Notes under the pieces: generated by a model
Told to the model about the DNA's origin: nothing
The model's input: the letters and a program-made list of their open reading frames with translations, nothing else
Database searches by the model: none
NCBI GenBank assembly: GCA_012514145.1
Contig: JAAZAV010000014.1
Location: 55,265 to 119,264, forward strand
DNA: 64,000 bases
Origin: Clostridiales bacterium
Lineage (GTDB): Bacteria; Bacillota; Clostridia; Oscillospirales; CAG-272
Direction: 5' to 3'
In this document: piece by piece, positions 17,441 to 26,707 of the stretch
Layout: the number at the start of each line of letters is the position of its first letter
Numbering within the stretch: position 1 is the first letter of the stretch
Program-made: the position numbers and the translations under genes

Positions 17441-18376
17441 TCAATAATTAACGACAATATAATCGCCCAGGTCGACATACTCGAAACCTGCCGGAAAGTT
17501 GATCGAGCCCTTGGTGTCAGCTATATACTGCCTTGCGAATGATGCAACGACGCTGTCGATTCCAAGAGTCGTGGAACTGGTGCTGAATACCAGCGAATCA
17601 CCTTCCACAGCGGTGCGGATAACACCCTTTGCGGCGGGAGCTTCATCTGAAATCATGAAACATCCGCCAGAAACCTTGCTTGTGGTAATCTCGTGATAAA
17701 CTCCCGTTTTATCGTAGAGGGCGGAACGGAGCGCTTCAGCCGCCTTCATGTTCTTATCTGATGTGACTATTTTGTATTCTGCCGAGTTCTTTCCGTTAAT
17801 CTGCAGCTCGGGAATATCATACTGCTGGAATTCCCTGTAACGGTAATCGGCTGCAACCGCCAGAGTACCGTCCTTGGCATATGGCAGGATATTTGCTACG
17901 AAGAAATCGGCACCGAGGTCGGTTCCGTCAGGAGAACCACCGCACACATAGAGCTTGGTACCGACCGCCCTTATCTCAAAGCCGTTCTTTCCGAGTGAAA
18001 TACGGTCGATTTTAACATTTTCGGTGTCCTCGCGCAAAGTTTTACCGACAATAATTTCATATGTGAACTTCGGATTCTTTTCCCAGTCAGTGGAAATCTT
18101 CATTTCGATTCCCAGTGCCTCGCCGACAGCCTTACGGATTTTGACGGCAGCCTTTGTCTCGATATCCGACGACATATCGCCTCTGATAACACAAAGGTCG
18201 TTCAGGTTTTCGGGTGTGATCTTAAATCCTACGGCTTGCTGTAAATCCTCAGCGGCTGCGGTATCTTCGGTTTCCGCGGCGGCATCACCGCAGGAGGTAA
18301 ATGAAATTAACAAGCACAGCATAACTGCGGCAGTCGCAATGAAGACAATACGGCGTGAAATAAAACTGCTGTTCAA
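17441..18376 (-). CDS. Uncharacterised lipoprotein
   Basis: I do not recognise this gene by name. It encodes 311 residues with a lipoprotein signal ending SFTSC, a Thr/Ala/Glu-rich spacer, then a folded domain. The segment VIRGDMSSDIETKAAVKIRK...EIIVGKT (quoted in parts) resembles the small N-terminal alpha/beta domain found beside several glycoside hydrolases (GH67- or GH20-like N-domains), but no catalytic domain follows. A second copy of the same kind of fold may span about 190-305, where AEYKIVTSDKNMKAAEALR echoes the first. It is divergent from glpK and heads a two-lipoprotein transcript. Confidence 0.6.
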   Translation of the reverse strand: MNSSFISRRIVFIATAAVMLCLLISFTSCGDAAAETEDTAAAEDLQQAVGFKITPENLNDLCVIRGDMSSDIETKAAVKIRKAVGEALGIEMKISTDWEKNPKFTYEIIVGKTLREDTENVKIDRISLGKNGFEIRAVGTKLYVCGGSPDGTDLGADFFVANILPYAKDGTLAVAADYRYREFQQYDIPELQINGKNSAEYKIVTSDKNMKAAEALRSALYDKTGVYHEITTSKVSGGCFMISDEAPAAKGVIRTAVEGDSLVFSTSSTTLGIDSVVASFARQYIADTKGSINFPAGFEYVDLGDYIVVNY

Positions 18377-18540
18377 AATATATCCCCTTTCACAAGTGAA
18401 ATAACCTATCGTATTCTACACTTTTTACACCATCTTGTCAATGCATTTTCTACATTTTACACAACATTTATTGTTTGTTTGCCGATTTGCCGTCTATTGT
18501 TTTTGTATATATCATCTTCAGGGCATTTGCATTCGGGTAC

Positions 18541-18569
18541 TTGTAATATATACGCCGATACGGTATAAT
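18541..18569 (+). promoter_or_regulatory. glpK promoter
   Basis: TTGTAA (18541-18546), 17-base spacer, TATAAT (18564-18569). The leader is about 30 bases and shows no obvious antiterminator. Confidence 0.75.
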
Positions 18570-18605
18570 AACGGTAAATTATAAGCGAACGGACGGATAT
18601 AATTT

Positions 18606-20102
18606 ATGAGAAACAAGTATATAATGGCAATTGACTCGGGAACCAGCAGCTGCCGGTGTATCATCTTCAACGACCGCTGTGAGGTCGTGGCGCTCGACCA
18701 GCATGAGTTTACGCAATATTACCCTCAGCCCGGGTGGGTTGAGCACGACCCCGAAGAGATATTCAGTGCCCAGCTTAAAGCCATCGCAGGCGCGCTGTCT
18801 GCCTCCGGACTAAAAGCCTCCGACATCGCCGCTGCAGGTATAACAAACCAGCGCGAAACTACAATAGTCTGGGATAAGGCTACCGGCAAGCCTGTATACA
18901 ACGCCATCGTCTGGCAATGCCGCCGTACCGCAGGATTATGCGGTCAGCTGAGTGCCGAAGGACTTGATGAGATTTACAGACAGAAAACAGGCCTTGTCAT
19001 CGATGCCTACTTTTCTGCAACCAAGCTTGCATGGATTTTGGACAATGTCGAAGGAGCGCGTGAAAAGGCTGAACGCGGCGAGCTGCTCTTCGGTACCGTT
19101 GATACCTGGCTTATATGGCGGCTCACCGGCGGTGCTGCCCATGTTACCGATATGTCAAACGCCTCGCGTACCATGCTCTTCAACATTCACACTCTTGACT
19201 GGGATGACGATATTCTGAACCGACTGAACATTCCCCGTGCCATGCTCCCCTCAACAGTCAGCTCAAGCGAGCCGGTCGGAAGTATTCTGCCCTCACTTCC
19301 GGGTGGCGGTATCGTAATCGCCGGTATCGCCGGCGATCAGCAGTCTGCACTTTTCGGTCAGCGTTGCTTTAAGCCTGGTGATTCTAAGAACACCTACGGT
19401 ACCGGCTGCTTTCTGCTTATGAACACCGGCGATACGCCGGTAAGTTCTAAGAACGGTCTTATAACCACAATCGCCTGGGAACTGGGCAGACGGGTCGAAT
19501 ACGCTCTTGAAGGCTCGGTGTTTGTAGCGGGCGCGGCGGTCCAATGGCTGCGCGATGAGCTGGGAATAATCAGGCACGCCGCCGATACAGAGGCGATTTC
19601 CGAAAGTGTTCCTGATACCGGCGGGTGCTGCTTCGTTCCGGCGTTTACCGGGCTTGGCGCTCCGTACTGGGATCCCGACGCCAGAGGTACGCTTGTTGGA
19701 CTAACACGGGGCTGCGGCAGAGCCCACATTGTCCGTGCAGTGCTCGAGTCGATTGCCCTTCAGACCAACGATATTCTGATGGCTATGGAGGAAGATTCGG
19801 GTGTGCCTCTTTCCGCTTTGCGTGTGGACGGCGGCGCTTCTGCCAACAACTTCCTCATGCGCTATCAGGCCGACATATCGGGTATCAGGGTAGAGCGTCC
19901 GACCTGTGTTGAGAGCACGGCTCTTGGCGCCGCTTCACTTGCAGGGCTTGCCGCAGGTGTCTGGGGCAGCAGGGATGAACTGATCGGTTCGGGTGAATTG
20001 ACAGTATTCGAACCGGCTATGTCCGAAACCGAACGTGCTTCTCGTCTTAAAATATGGAAACGCGCCGTAAGCCGTGCCGGACATTGGGCTGATGCAGACT
20101 GA
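18606..20102 (+). CDS. glpK: Glycerol kinase
   Basis: Phosphorylates glycerol to glycerol-3-phosphate in the cytosol. The 498 residues match the FGGY family over full length: the ATP-binding start [15 protein letters not shown], the GITNQRETT segment, [19 protein letters not shown] and the C-terminal [17 protein letters not shown]. Length is normal. It is a single gene with its own promoter and terminator. There is no glpF or glpD next to it. The ribosome site (GGACGG) is weak. The usual HPr-phosphorylated His loop of Gram-positive GlpK appears here as [18 protein letters not shown] without an obvious equivalent His, so PTS control may be absent. Confidence 0.95.
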   Translation: MRNKYIMAIDSGTSSCRCIIFNDRCEVVALDQHEFTQYYPQPGWVEHDPEEIFSAQLKAIAGALSASGLKASDIAAAGITNQRETTIVWDKATGKPVYNAIVWQCRRTAGLCGQLSAEGLDEIYRQKTGLVIDAYFSATKLAWILDNVEGAREKAERGELLFGTVDTWLIWRLTGGAAHVTDMSNASRTMLFNIHTLDWDDDILNRLNIPRAMLPSTVSSSEPVGSILPSLPGGGIVIAGIAGDQQSALFGQRCFKPGDSKNTYGTGCFLLMNTGDTPVSSKNGLITTIAWELGRRVEYALEGSVFVAGAAVQWLRDELGIIRHAADTEAISESVPDTGGCCFVPAFTGLGAPYWDPDARGTLVGLTRGCGRAHIVRAVLESIALQTNDILMAMEEDSGVPLSALRVDGGASANNFLMRYQADISGIRVERPTCVESTALGAASLAGLAAGVWGSRDELIGSGELTVFEPAMSETERASRLKIWKRAVSRAGHWADAD

Positions 20103-20133
20103 CTTCTGTATGATATTGAATCACATTATTAAG

Positions 20134-20181
20134 CAAACCAGCGGTTCCGCTGCCACTCAGGTAAGCGGAACCGCTGGTTTG
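20134..20181. terminator. Bidirectional terminator, glpK / phosphoesterase
   Basis: An 18-bp perfect inverted repeat (20134-20151 and 20164-20181, 12-base loop) between convergent genes, one of the longest stems in the window. Confidence 0.9.
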
Positions 20182-20192
20182 TATATACTTGC

Positions 20193-21041
20193 CTATTTTA
20201 CTGTTATCTCAAGGGCATATCCATTGGTCTGAATGCCGGTGACATACTGAGGTATGCCGCAGTCTAATACTCCGGCATATGGTTTATGCAGATGGCCGGC
20301 AAAAATCGCCTTGATATTACTGTGAGATTTTATCAGCTCGATGCACTCGAGAGTATCGATATCAGGCTTCTGCTGAATATAACGATTCCTCGGGTAGCAA
20401 GCTATCTTGTCTTCCGGAGCGCCGGTCACATATGCACATGGAGCGCCTCCTTGCATGATGTAATCGTAAAGCCCTTCTTCATACAGCGGGGTGTGCATAA
20501 ACAGCAGTGCCGGCAAACCGCGATTAAGTTCAGCGCACAGTCTTTCGGTTATGCGCTTCGGGAAACGGTAATAGAAGTCACCGATAAGTATCAGGTTGAC
20601 ACCGTTTATCACCTCTGCGGTGAAATCGATGTCGTTGCGAAAAGCCGACTGGACAAGTTCGCGGCTCTGCTCACGATATGCCTCATCCTCGAAAGCCTCT
20701 CCCACATATAACGAGAACTCATGATTGCCCGATGCTATGAGATAATCGGTGTCTTTCAGCATATCGCGGGCATAGTCAAGGTTCGCATACGAAACAAAGT
20801 CGATAAGGTCTCCGGTGTGGATTATTTTAATCCCCTGTTTGGCGGCGTATGAAAGCGATTCTTCAAAATACCGTTCCGCACGCCTGTCGCTGCCGCTGAA
20901 TGCGCGGTATCGCCCCTCAGCCAACTTGTTCTTACGCTCATCGTCACGCCCGTCTGCAAAGGATATGTGTGTATCGGTGATATGCAACAGTTTGAACGGT
21001 TTCTCCGCTTCGCACTTGACGGAAATATAACTCAGGTTCAT
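20193..21041 (-). CDS. Calcineurin-type metallophosphoesterase
   Basis: A 282-residue protein with all metallophosphoesterase motifs in order: ITDTHIS, HTGDLIDF, ASGNHEFS, FMHTP and FAGHLHKPY. It therefore should hold two metals and cleave phosphomono- or diesters. No signal peptide. The ATG at 21041 has AAAGG upstream; the longer frame (21086) overlaps the previous gene. It starts 13 bases after the propeller-solute-binding gene and is the last gene of the 28497-20193 transporter operon. A role on an imported phosphorylated glycoside or on a signalling nucleotide is possible but not shown. Confidence 0.85.
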   Translation of the reverse strand: MNLSYISVKCEAEKPFKLLHITDTHISFADGRDDERKNKLAEGRYRAFSGSDRRAERYFEESLSYAAKQGIKIIHTGDLIDFVSYANLDYARDMLKDTDYLIASGNHEFSLYVGEAFEDEAYREQSRELVQSAFRNDIDFTAEVINGVNLILIGDFYYRFPKRITERLCAELNRGLPALLFMHTPLYEEGLYDYIMQGGAPCAYVTGAPEDKIACYPRNRYIQQKPDIDTLECIELIKSHSNIKAIFAGHLHKPYAGVLDCGIPQYVTGIQTNGYALEITVK

Positions 21042-21054
21042 CTGTAACCTTTCG

Positions 21055-23364
21055 TCACATCGACTCGTCCACATAATTCTGCACACGGCTCTGGATGATC
21101 GTAGCTATCTCGCTTGCCGATTTGACGCCGTCATAGAAATATGAAAGTTCTTCCGTAATAATATCGGTTATGTTAAAATCGGGGCGGCGCACTCTGTCAA
21201 GCGAGCCGATAAAGCTAGTCAGGTAATCGCTTTCCTCCTTGGTGATTCTGCCGATATTCTGCTCCTGACCGGCGAGGTAATAGATGCTGCTCCAGTAGTA
21301 TTTCTCATCATTTGGATCTGCCATCTTCACCATTGTTTTCTCATGACTACTCCTGCGCAGAGGTATATTATAGACTTCATCCTGATATTTCTCGCTAAGC
21401 AGCATGCTCAGGAACTGCCATGCACCTTCAGGGGTCTTGCAGCGTGAAGATATTGCAATTTCCATTGAGGGTGATATAACAGAACTGCTGGTTTCCGCAG
21501 AGGGGAAACCCACCAAAGCCATATCTTTATTAAAAATCCCTGCGAGCATCTGCCAATACTGAACCTGATTGAATATGCTGTTTGAAGAGAATATGGCTTT
21601 CCCGTCGCGGTAGGCGGTCTCAAATGCCATCCAGACGGAATCATCATAGCTTTCGCTGTTTTCCTCATAGAAGGACTTTTCCGGAATCATGGTCGCTAAC
21701 TCCAGAAGCTGCATAAAAGCCTCGCTGTTGAAGCTGCACCTGCCGGTGTCGAAATCGATGAAGTTAGCCAAACCGGTGGATATGCACTCCCGAATGAACG
21801 GCTCTCTGCCTATCTCTATAAAGGCGCGGGCATCCGGATGCTCTTTAATAATGCGTATGAAATCGGCGACACTTAGGCCTTTGCGTCCGCCTGCCCAGGA
21901 TTCACGAACGGCAATTGTCGCAATTGTAAACTGAGGGATCAGCGAGTAGAGATGACCGTCTATTTCACCGGCTCTGAGTACATTGTCAAAGTAATCCGCA
22001 CGGTTGAAATTCTCGTCCTTGTCGATCAATTTGTTCAGGTCGAGGAAAACTCCCTTAGATGCGTAGCTGGTATATGGAATATAGTCGTTTATAGGAATGA
22101 TATCCGGAATGTCACCGGCGGCTATGTCGCTGTTAAGCCTCGAGTATGCGCCGTTTTCGCTGCGCGCCTCGACAGTGTAGCCATATGCGGGGGCGGCAAC
22201 GGGACCATCGGTGTTATAAACCGAGTAGTCCTTAATGACTATACGGTATTCTTCACTGGCGCGGTTAAACTTATTTATGATATTGCTGATTGCATAATCA
22301 TTGTAACTCTCGATATTTGCAAGAGTCATAATATACTTCGCCGCCACCTGTTCTTCGGGTACCGGATGAAGCCTGCAAAGCATCGGTCCATTATCTTCCG
22401 TCAGCAGTGCAATAAAGGTTCCGTCAGCAAGTGCGCCGTAAGACATAACGTTAAAAACATTTATATCTGAGTTTACCCAGCTAAGAAGCTCTGTTACATC
22501 TTCTGAACCGATATTATAGCCTACAACCACATTATTGCTGCTGATATAAAAGTCATATTCACCGCCGGCGGTAATGTTGTAAATGTTATTCTGCACAACC
22601 GACGGAATATTCTCGACTTCTTTTACCTTGCCTGTTTGTTTGTCATATATGCCTAAATGCTGCTGCCAGGTGGTTTCATCATAATACATATAAACAGGGT
22701 TGCCGTCAACAAAAGCCACCATATCGCCAGAAGAAAGGTTCTCGGGCACTATCTTATCCACCAGCTTGCCTTCGGCGGGATCATAGATAAGAACCATCCC
22801 GTCCTGTCCCGAACAGATATAGATTCTACCGTCTATATACATGGTCCTGCTGATATAACTGTAGAAATCCTCACCTAAGAATTCAGCCAGGTTTACCGTC
22901 TTTGTAATCTTGCCCGATGAATCAATCTGAAGCAGATTGTAATCGGAAGAACTTTCATTGGTTTCCGGGTCATATCTGTAACTGTTTTCAAGACACCACA
23001 GTCCGTTATCGGCAATCATAACCGACGTTATATAAGAAGATGAATACTCTGAGTAACCCGGACTTGGCAGCTCGATATCGGCTATCACATTTCCATCATT
23101 GTCGAAGTGGACAAAATGCCGTGATTCTTCCCAGGTCTCTCTGTTTTTTATAACAGATCCGAGACAGCCGTAACCGGAATCGGTGACAACCAGATTATTG
23201 ATGCTGTCAAACTTTGTAGGCAGTGCGATTTCCTCAATGCGGTAGACATGATCAACTTTCTGCTTCACCGGTTTTTTCCCGCCGCATGAAGCCATAGGAA
23301 TTATGGCAAGCAGGAGCGCCAGCCCGAGAGATATAAGTTTAAGCAATGTTTTTTTAAGTTTCAA
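21055..23364 (-). CDS. Solute-binding lipoprotein fused to an N-terminal beta-propeller
   Basis: A 769-residue lipoprotein. The signal helix ends PMASCGG. Residues about 45-345 contain repeated blades (VTDSGYGCLGS, IADNGLWCLENS, YIDGRIYICSGQDG, YDPAEGKLVDKI), a propeller sensor-like domain. From about 360 to the end it resembles type-I sugar ABC solute-binding proteins (NIINKFNRASEEYRIVI, GDIPDIIPIN, EGAWQFLSMLLSEKYQ). Start: I prefer TTG at 23364, with GAGG eight bases upstream and 10 bases after the previous stop; an ATG at 23445 would overlap that gene by 71 bases. It should deliver a solute to the two permeases of this operon. Confidence 0.8.
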   Translation of the reverse strand: MKLKKTLLKLISLGLALLLAIIPMASCGGKKPVKQKVDHVYRIEEIALPTKFDSINNLVVTDSGYGCLGSVIKNRETWEESRHFVHFDNDGNVIADIELPSPGYSEYSSSYITSVMIADNGLWCLENSYRYDPETNESSSDYNLLQIDSSGKITKTVNLAEFLGEDFYSYISRTMYIDGRIYICSGQDGMVLIYDPAEGKLVDKIVPENLSSGDMVAFVDGNPVYMYYDETTWQQHLGIYDKQTGKVKEVENIPSVVQNNIYNITAGGEYDFYISSNNVVVGYNIGSEDVTELLSWVNSDINVFNVMSYGALADGTFIALLTEDNGPMLCRLHPVPEEQVAAKYIMTLANIESYNDYAISNIINKFNRASEEYRIVIKDYSVYNTDGPVAAPAYGYTVEARSENGAYSRLNSDIAAGDIPDIIPINDYIPYTSYASKGVFLDLNKLIDKDENFNRADYFDNVLRAGEIDGHLYSLIPQFTIATIAVRESWAGGRKGLSVADFIRIIKEHPDARAFIEIGREPFIRECISTGLANFIDFDTGRCSFNSEAFMQLLELATMIPEKSFYEENSESYDDSVWMAFETAYRDGKAIFSSNSIFNQVQYWQMLAGIFNKDMALVGFPSAETSSSVISPSMEIAISSRCKTPEGAWQFLSMLLSEKYQDEVYNIPLRRSSHEKTMVKMADPNDEKYYWSSIYYLAGQEQNIGRITKEESDYLTSFIGSLDRVRRPDFNITDIITEELSYFYDGVKSASEIATIIQSRVQNYVDESM

Positions 23365-23374
23365 GTTATTTACC

Positions 23375-24466
23375 TCATTCGCCGCTTTCGTTATTATTTC
23401 TTTTTGCGTAATATTTCTTTGCTCTGCGGCGTTCAACCGCATCATCGATTCTTTCGACAGCCCTTTTCGCCAGGTTCTTCGGCGTTATACCATATTCTCT
23501 GCAGACATACAAGCCGCAGCCGACAGCTATTATCACAGCAGTACCAAGACTAACAGTGGCAGCCAGCAGCAGCATCGCGCTGATATCCGCAGCTCTTACG
23601 GATAAATTCTCCCACCATGGATATACAACCATGTCGGTGCGCATGCTGTTAGAAGCGAAGTCGCCGATACGTTTATATAACCTTGGAAGTGAAAACCTCG
23701 AACTGCTCTCAACAGTCACAGATTTACCGCCGCCGGAGCCGAGAACATTCTTAACCACGTCGCGGGCATAGTTGTCAACGGGGTTGGGCAGCATCAGTTC
23801 GATCCAAACGGCACCTTTTACATATTCATGGCGCTGTGCGGCAGAATAAACCATGTAGATGCCCGGCTGAGAACCGTAAACCTTATTGAATATATCACTT
23901 TTCTCGCGGGGAGCAACCCCGGAGACAATATAGGGCAGATCGTCTATATAAACGGTCAGTCCGGCTACATCAAGAGCACCGAACAGCTGCCATGCCGCTA
24001 TATCGTCAAGCAGAACACTGTCATCGTTTATGTCATCGGTGCGGGGATACCATCCGCTGCTCAGTTCAAATGGATGGAAACGGAAAAAGTCACCTCCCAC
24101 CGCTATTACTTTTACCGAAACGGTGCTGCCATACTGTGATGCCGACATGCTCAGGGTTGTCTGCGCCGAATATGCCGAAATCAGCGCTTTTCCTTCGCCG
24201 CTGTAGGTTGCGTCGGTGATAAGCCGGTTTTCAATCTGACTGATCTGCTGTCTTATTTCATCCGAGCTGAGTGCACTATCCTCGGTGAACATATGGGTGA
24301 TCCTTGCGCACCGCTGCCCCGCTCCCCATTCGCGTTCAATATCACTGCCGTGGATACTTACACCTGCGGCGACTATCGGTATCGATACCGCCGACACCGC
24401 AAAGCAGCAAAGCATCAGAATACATACAATCGCGGGAAGCAGCAGTCTTTTCAGCATGTCATACAT
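23375..24466 (-). CDS. MacB-like periplasmic-core protein with two membrane helices
   Basis: A 363-residue protein: membrane helix at about 9-33 (LLPAIVCILMLCCFAVSAV), a large external region (about 35-300) with the flavour of the MacB/FtsX periplasmic core domain (FFRFHPFELSSGWYP, DDSVLLDDIAAWQLFG, YIVSGVAPRE), a second helix at about 305-328 (ISAMLLLAATVSLGTAVII), and a basic cytosolic tail. True MacB/FtsX permeases have four helices; the last two are missing, and no ATPase is near. It follows the HlyD-like gene by 16 bases. It probably pairs with that adaptor; transport of anything by it alone seems unlikely. Confidence 0.65.
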   Translation of the reverse strand: MYDMLKRLLLPAIVCILMLCCFAVSAVSIPIVAAGVSIHGSDIEREWGAGQRCARITHMFTEDSALSSDEIRQQISQIENRLITDATYSGEGKALISAYSAQTTLSMSASQYGSTVSVKVIAVGGDFFRFHPFELSSGWYPRTDDINDDSVLLDDIAAWQLFGALDVAGLTVYIDDLPYIVSGVAPREKSDIFNKVYGSQPGIYMVYSAAQRHEYVKGAVWIELMLPNPVDNYARDVVKNVLGSGGGKSVTVESSSRFSLPRLYKRIGDFASNSMRTDMVVYPWWENLSVRAADISAMLLLAATVSLGTAVIIAVGCGLYVCREYGITPKNLAKRAVERIDDAVERRRAKKYYAKRNNNESGE

Positions 24467-24482
24467 TCGGCGTCACACTTTC

Positions 24483-26657
24483 TCATTCCGCAAGCCTTAC
24501 CATCATACCGTCGGATATCGGCAGAGTGGAGGTGGTTATGACAAACTCGTATGAATCGAGACCGCTGATAGCCGTTTTTGTATCATCCGCAGCAAGTATG
24601 GTGATGTCGATGCGCCGGGCTGTGTAACGGGTGCCGAGCGGACTGGACTTTGAATGTACGATAAGAATAAATTTGCCGTTGCTGTCCTCGCGGATAGCGG
24701 AATTCGGTACAATGGTATCGTAGTTTGTGCCGCGTTCGCCCAATGTAAATGTCATGCTCTGACCAACATATATATCGCTGCCATATATAGAAAGGGTTAC
24801 ATTCTTGCTTCGCCCGCCGCTGGAAGGGTCGTCGGTAATGCGTATGACCCGCACATCGGGAGTATTGCCCCACCAGTAAGTCACACCGACCATATCACCT
24901 ACTCTTACACGAGACGCCTGTTCGGCGGTGAGCTTAAAGGATGATGTATATCCTTTGTCCTCAACGAAAATATCGGCAACAGTACTGCCGTCATTGACTG
25001 AATCGCCGGCTACACAGTAGATTGAAGTAATTCTGCCTGCAATATCGGCGGTGATCGTAGTGCTTACCGAACTATTTTCGAGTTTTTTGATCTCCTCCTC
25101 CATCTCTTCGAGTGCCTTCATTTCCGCCTCGCGCTTAAGCTGATTTGTCTTATCTTCAACGATGCCGGCGCTCTGCTTTTTTTTCAATGCATTTCGCGCC
25201 GCTTCGACAGCCTGGGTCTGGCTTTCGATTTTTGATTCAAACTCTTCAGCTTTGGTTATCTGCTTTCCGAGTTCCTCTGATTGGTCGTTTTTGGCTTCCT
25301 TATTAACCTCAAGTTCACCGATCTTTGCGTCGATCTTTTCGATTGTGCTTCTTCCGCTCAGAGCCTCATATGTTGTTTCGGCTTCGGTCAGCGCCGTCTT
25401 CGCCTTTTCAAGCTCCGTTTTTGATTCGTCACATGCTTTCTGAGCCTCATCTTGGGCGCGGGTTGCAGCGGTCAAAGCCGATGAAGCCGAGACAACGAGA
25501 CCGTTAAGCCGCTTAAGCTCCGACTTAACCATTTCTGAAACATTGTAATCGTTTATTTCGGTCGCGAAATCCTGATATGCACGATCGAGAGCCAGCACAG
25601 CCGTATCAAATGCATCTCTGGCAGTTTCTTCGGTCAGCTGATATCCTCTGACACGGTCGATATGTGCGTTTAAATTGGCGACTTTCACCGCTTCCGTTTC
25701 ACTTCCGTCATAACCGTCGACCAGTTCTTTATATTCGAGTTCTGCCTGATGTATGTCACGTGCCGCTTTGCTTGCAGCGTCTATATAGGCAGTCTGAGCG
25801 TCTGCTACATTCTTTTCCAGTTCCTGCAGCTTGCGGTATCTGTCCGTAAAGCTGTCAGGAGCAGTTAAATCAGTATTATTCTTGCTGTAATCATCATAGG
25901 CTTTCTGTGCGTCCTCATGCCGGATTTTCGCCGCCTCCATCTCATCGGATGCGGATTTAAGAATAATCTCGTTTGCTTCGAGAGCCAGTTCGGCCGATGT
26001 AAGCCGCTGTCTGGCATCTTCGTATGCCGCAGTTGCCGCAGCCAGGCGCTCCGCGGTAGAAAGCTCGCTGTATTTAAGACCGGCGTCAGACAGACCCTGT
26101 TTGCTTTTCTCAAGAGCGTCAATCTCTTTGCCTAACTGCTTGATCTCAGAGTCTATGACCTTCTTTTGCGCGTCAAATTCCTCTGAGGTGCCGCCGAGTT
26201 TACCGTAAGAGGATTTCAGACGGGACAGCTCTGCCTGAGCCTCGGTAATCGCTATTCTCTCATCGGAATAATCGTCATTCGCTTCAAGCTCATTTATCTT
26301 GAAAGTCAGCAGCTTGGACTCATATTCCTTGCGCAGATTTACAAGTTCCTCGCTTTCGGTACCCTTGAGCTTAAACAATTCCTGTCCAACCTCTACCACA
26401 TCCCCGACGGCTACAAGAACCGACAGTATAGTACGGGTTCCTTCAAGCTTTACAGAATAGCTGTCAGCCGCCTCGACGGTGCCTGTGACACGTATCTGTG
26501 ATGTTATGGTGCCGCTCTGTGGATACTGGGCAGAAACCTGCGGCAGCGAGAAGTTCTGTATGGTATTTGAAAAGAATGTGAGAACCAGCAATATCAAAAG
26601 GAATATTATCGCTATGTTCTTGACCCATGATCTGCGCTTTATTGCTTTTTCGTCCAT
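24483..26657 (-). CDS. HlyD-family adaptor with very long coiled coil
   Basis: A 724-residue membrane-fusion-type adaptor. One N-terminal helix (13-29) is followed by the first lipoyl half-motif (TGTVEAADSYSVKLEGT), a coiled coil of roughly 450 residues (about 105-560) rich in Glu, Lys, Ala and Asp, and then the second lipoyl half (TADIAGRITSIYCVAGDSV) and a beta-barrel region (FKLTAEQASRVRVGDMVGV). Typical HlyD/MacA hairpins are far shorter. In a cell with no obvious outer membrane it may reach through the wall. It lies between the sugar permeases and the MacB-like gene. Confidence 0.8.
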   Translation of the reverse strand: MDEKAIKRRSWVKNIAIIFLLILLVLTFFSNTIQNFSLPQVSAQYPQSGTITSQIRVTGTVEAADSYSVKLEGTRTILSVLVAVGDVVEVGQELFKLKGTESEELVNLRKEYESKLLTFKINELEANDDYSDERIAITEAQAELSRLKSSYGKLGGTSEEFDAQKKVIDSEIKQLGKEIDALEKSKQGLSDAGLKYSELSTAERLAAATAAYEDARQRLTSAELALEANEIILKSASDEMEAAKIRHEDAQKAYDDYSKNNTDLTAPDSFTDRYRKLQELEKNVADAQTAYIDAASKAARDIHQAELEYKELVDGYDGSETEAVKVANLNAHIDRVRGYQLTEETARDAFDTAVLALDRAYQDFATEINDYNVSEMVKSELKRLNGLVVSASSALTAATRAQDEAQKACDESKTELEKAKTALTEAETTYEALSGRSTIEKIDAKIGELEVNKEAKNDQSEELGKQITKAEEFESKIESQTQAVEAARNALKKKQSAGIVEDKTNQLKREAEMKALEEMEEEIKKLENSSVSTTITADIAGRITSIYCVAGDSVNDGSTVADIFVEDKGYTSSFKLTAEQASRVRVGDMVGVTYWWGNTPDVRVIRITDDPSSGGRSKNVTLSIYGSDIYVGQSMTFTLGERGTNYDTIVPNSAIREDSNGKFILIVHSKSSPLGTRYTARRIDITILAADDTKTAISGLDSYEFVITTSTLPISDGMMVRLAE

Positions 26658-26707
26658 TTTATCACCATTATGTTAAGCCGGATTTTCGTTTATAGACCGG
26701 GTTTCTG

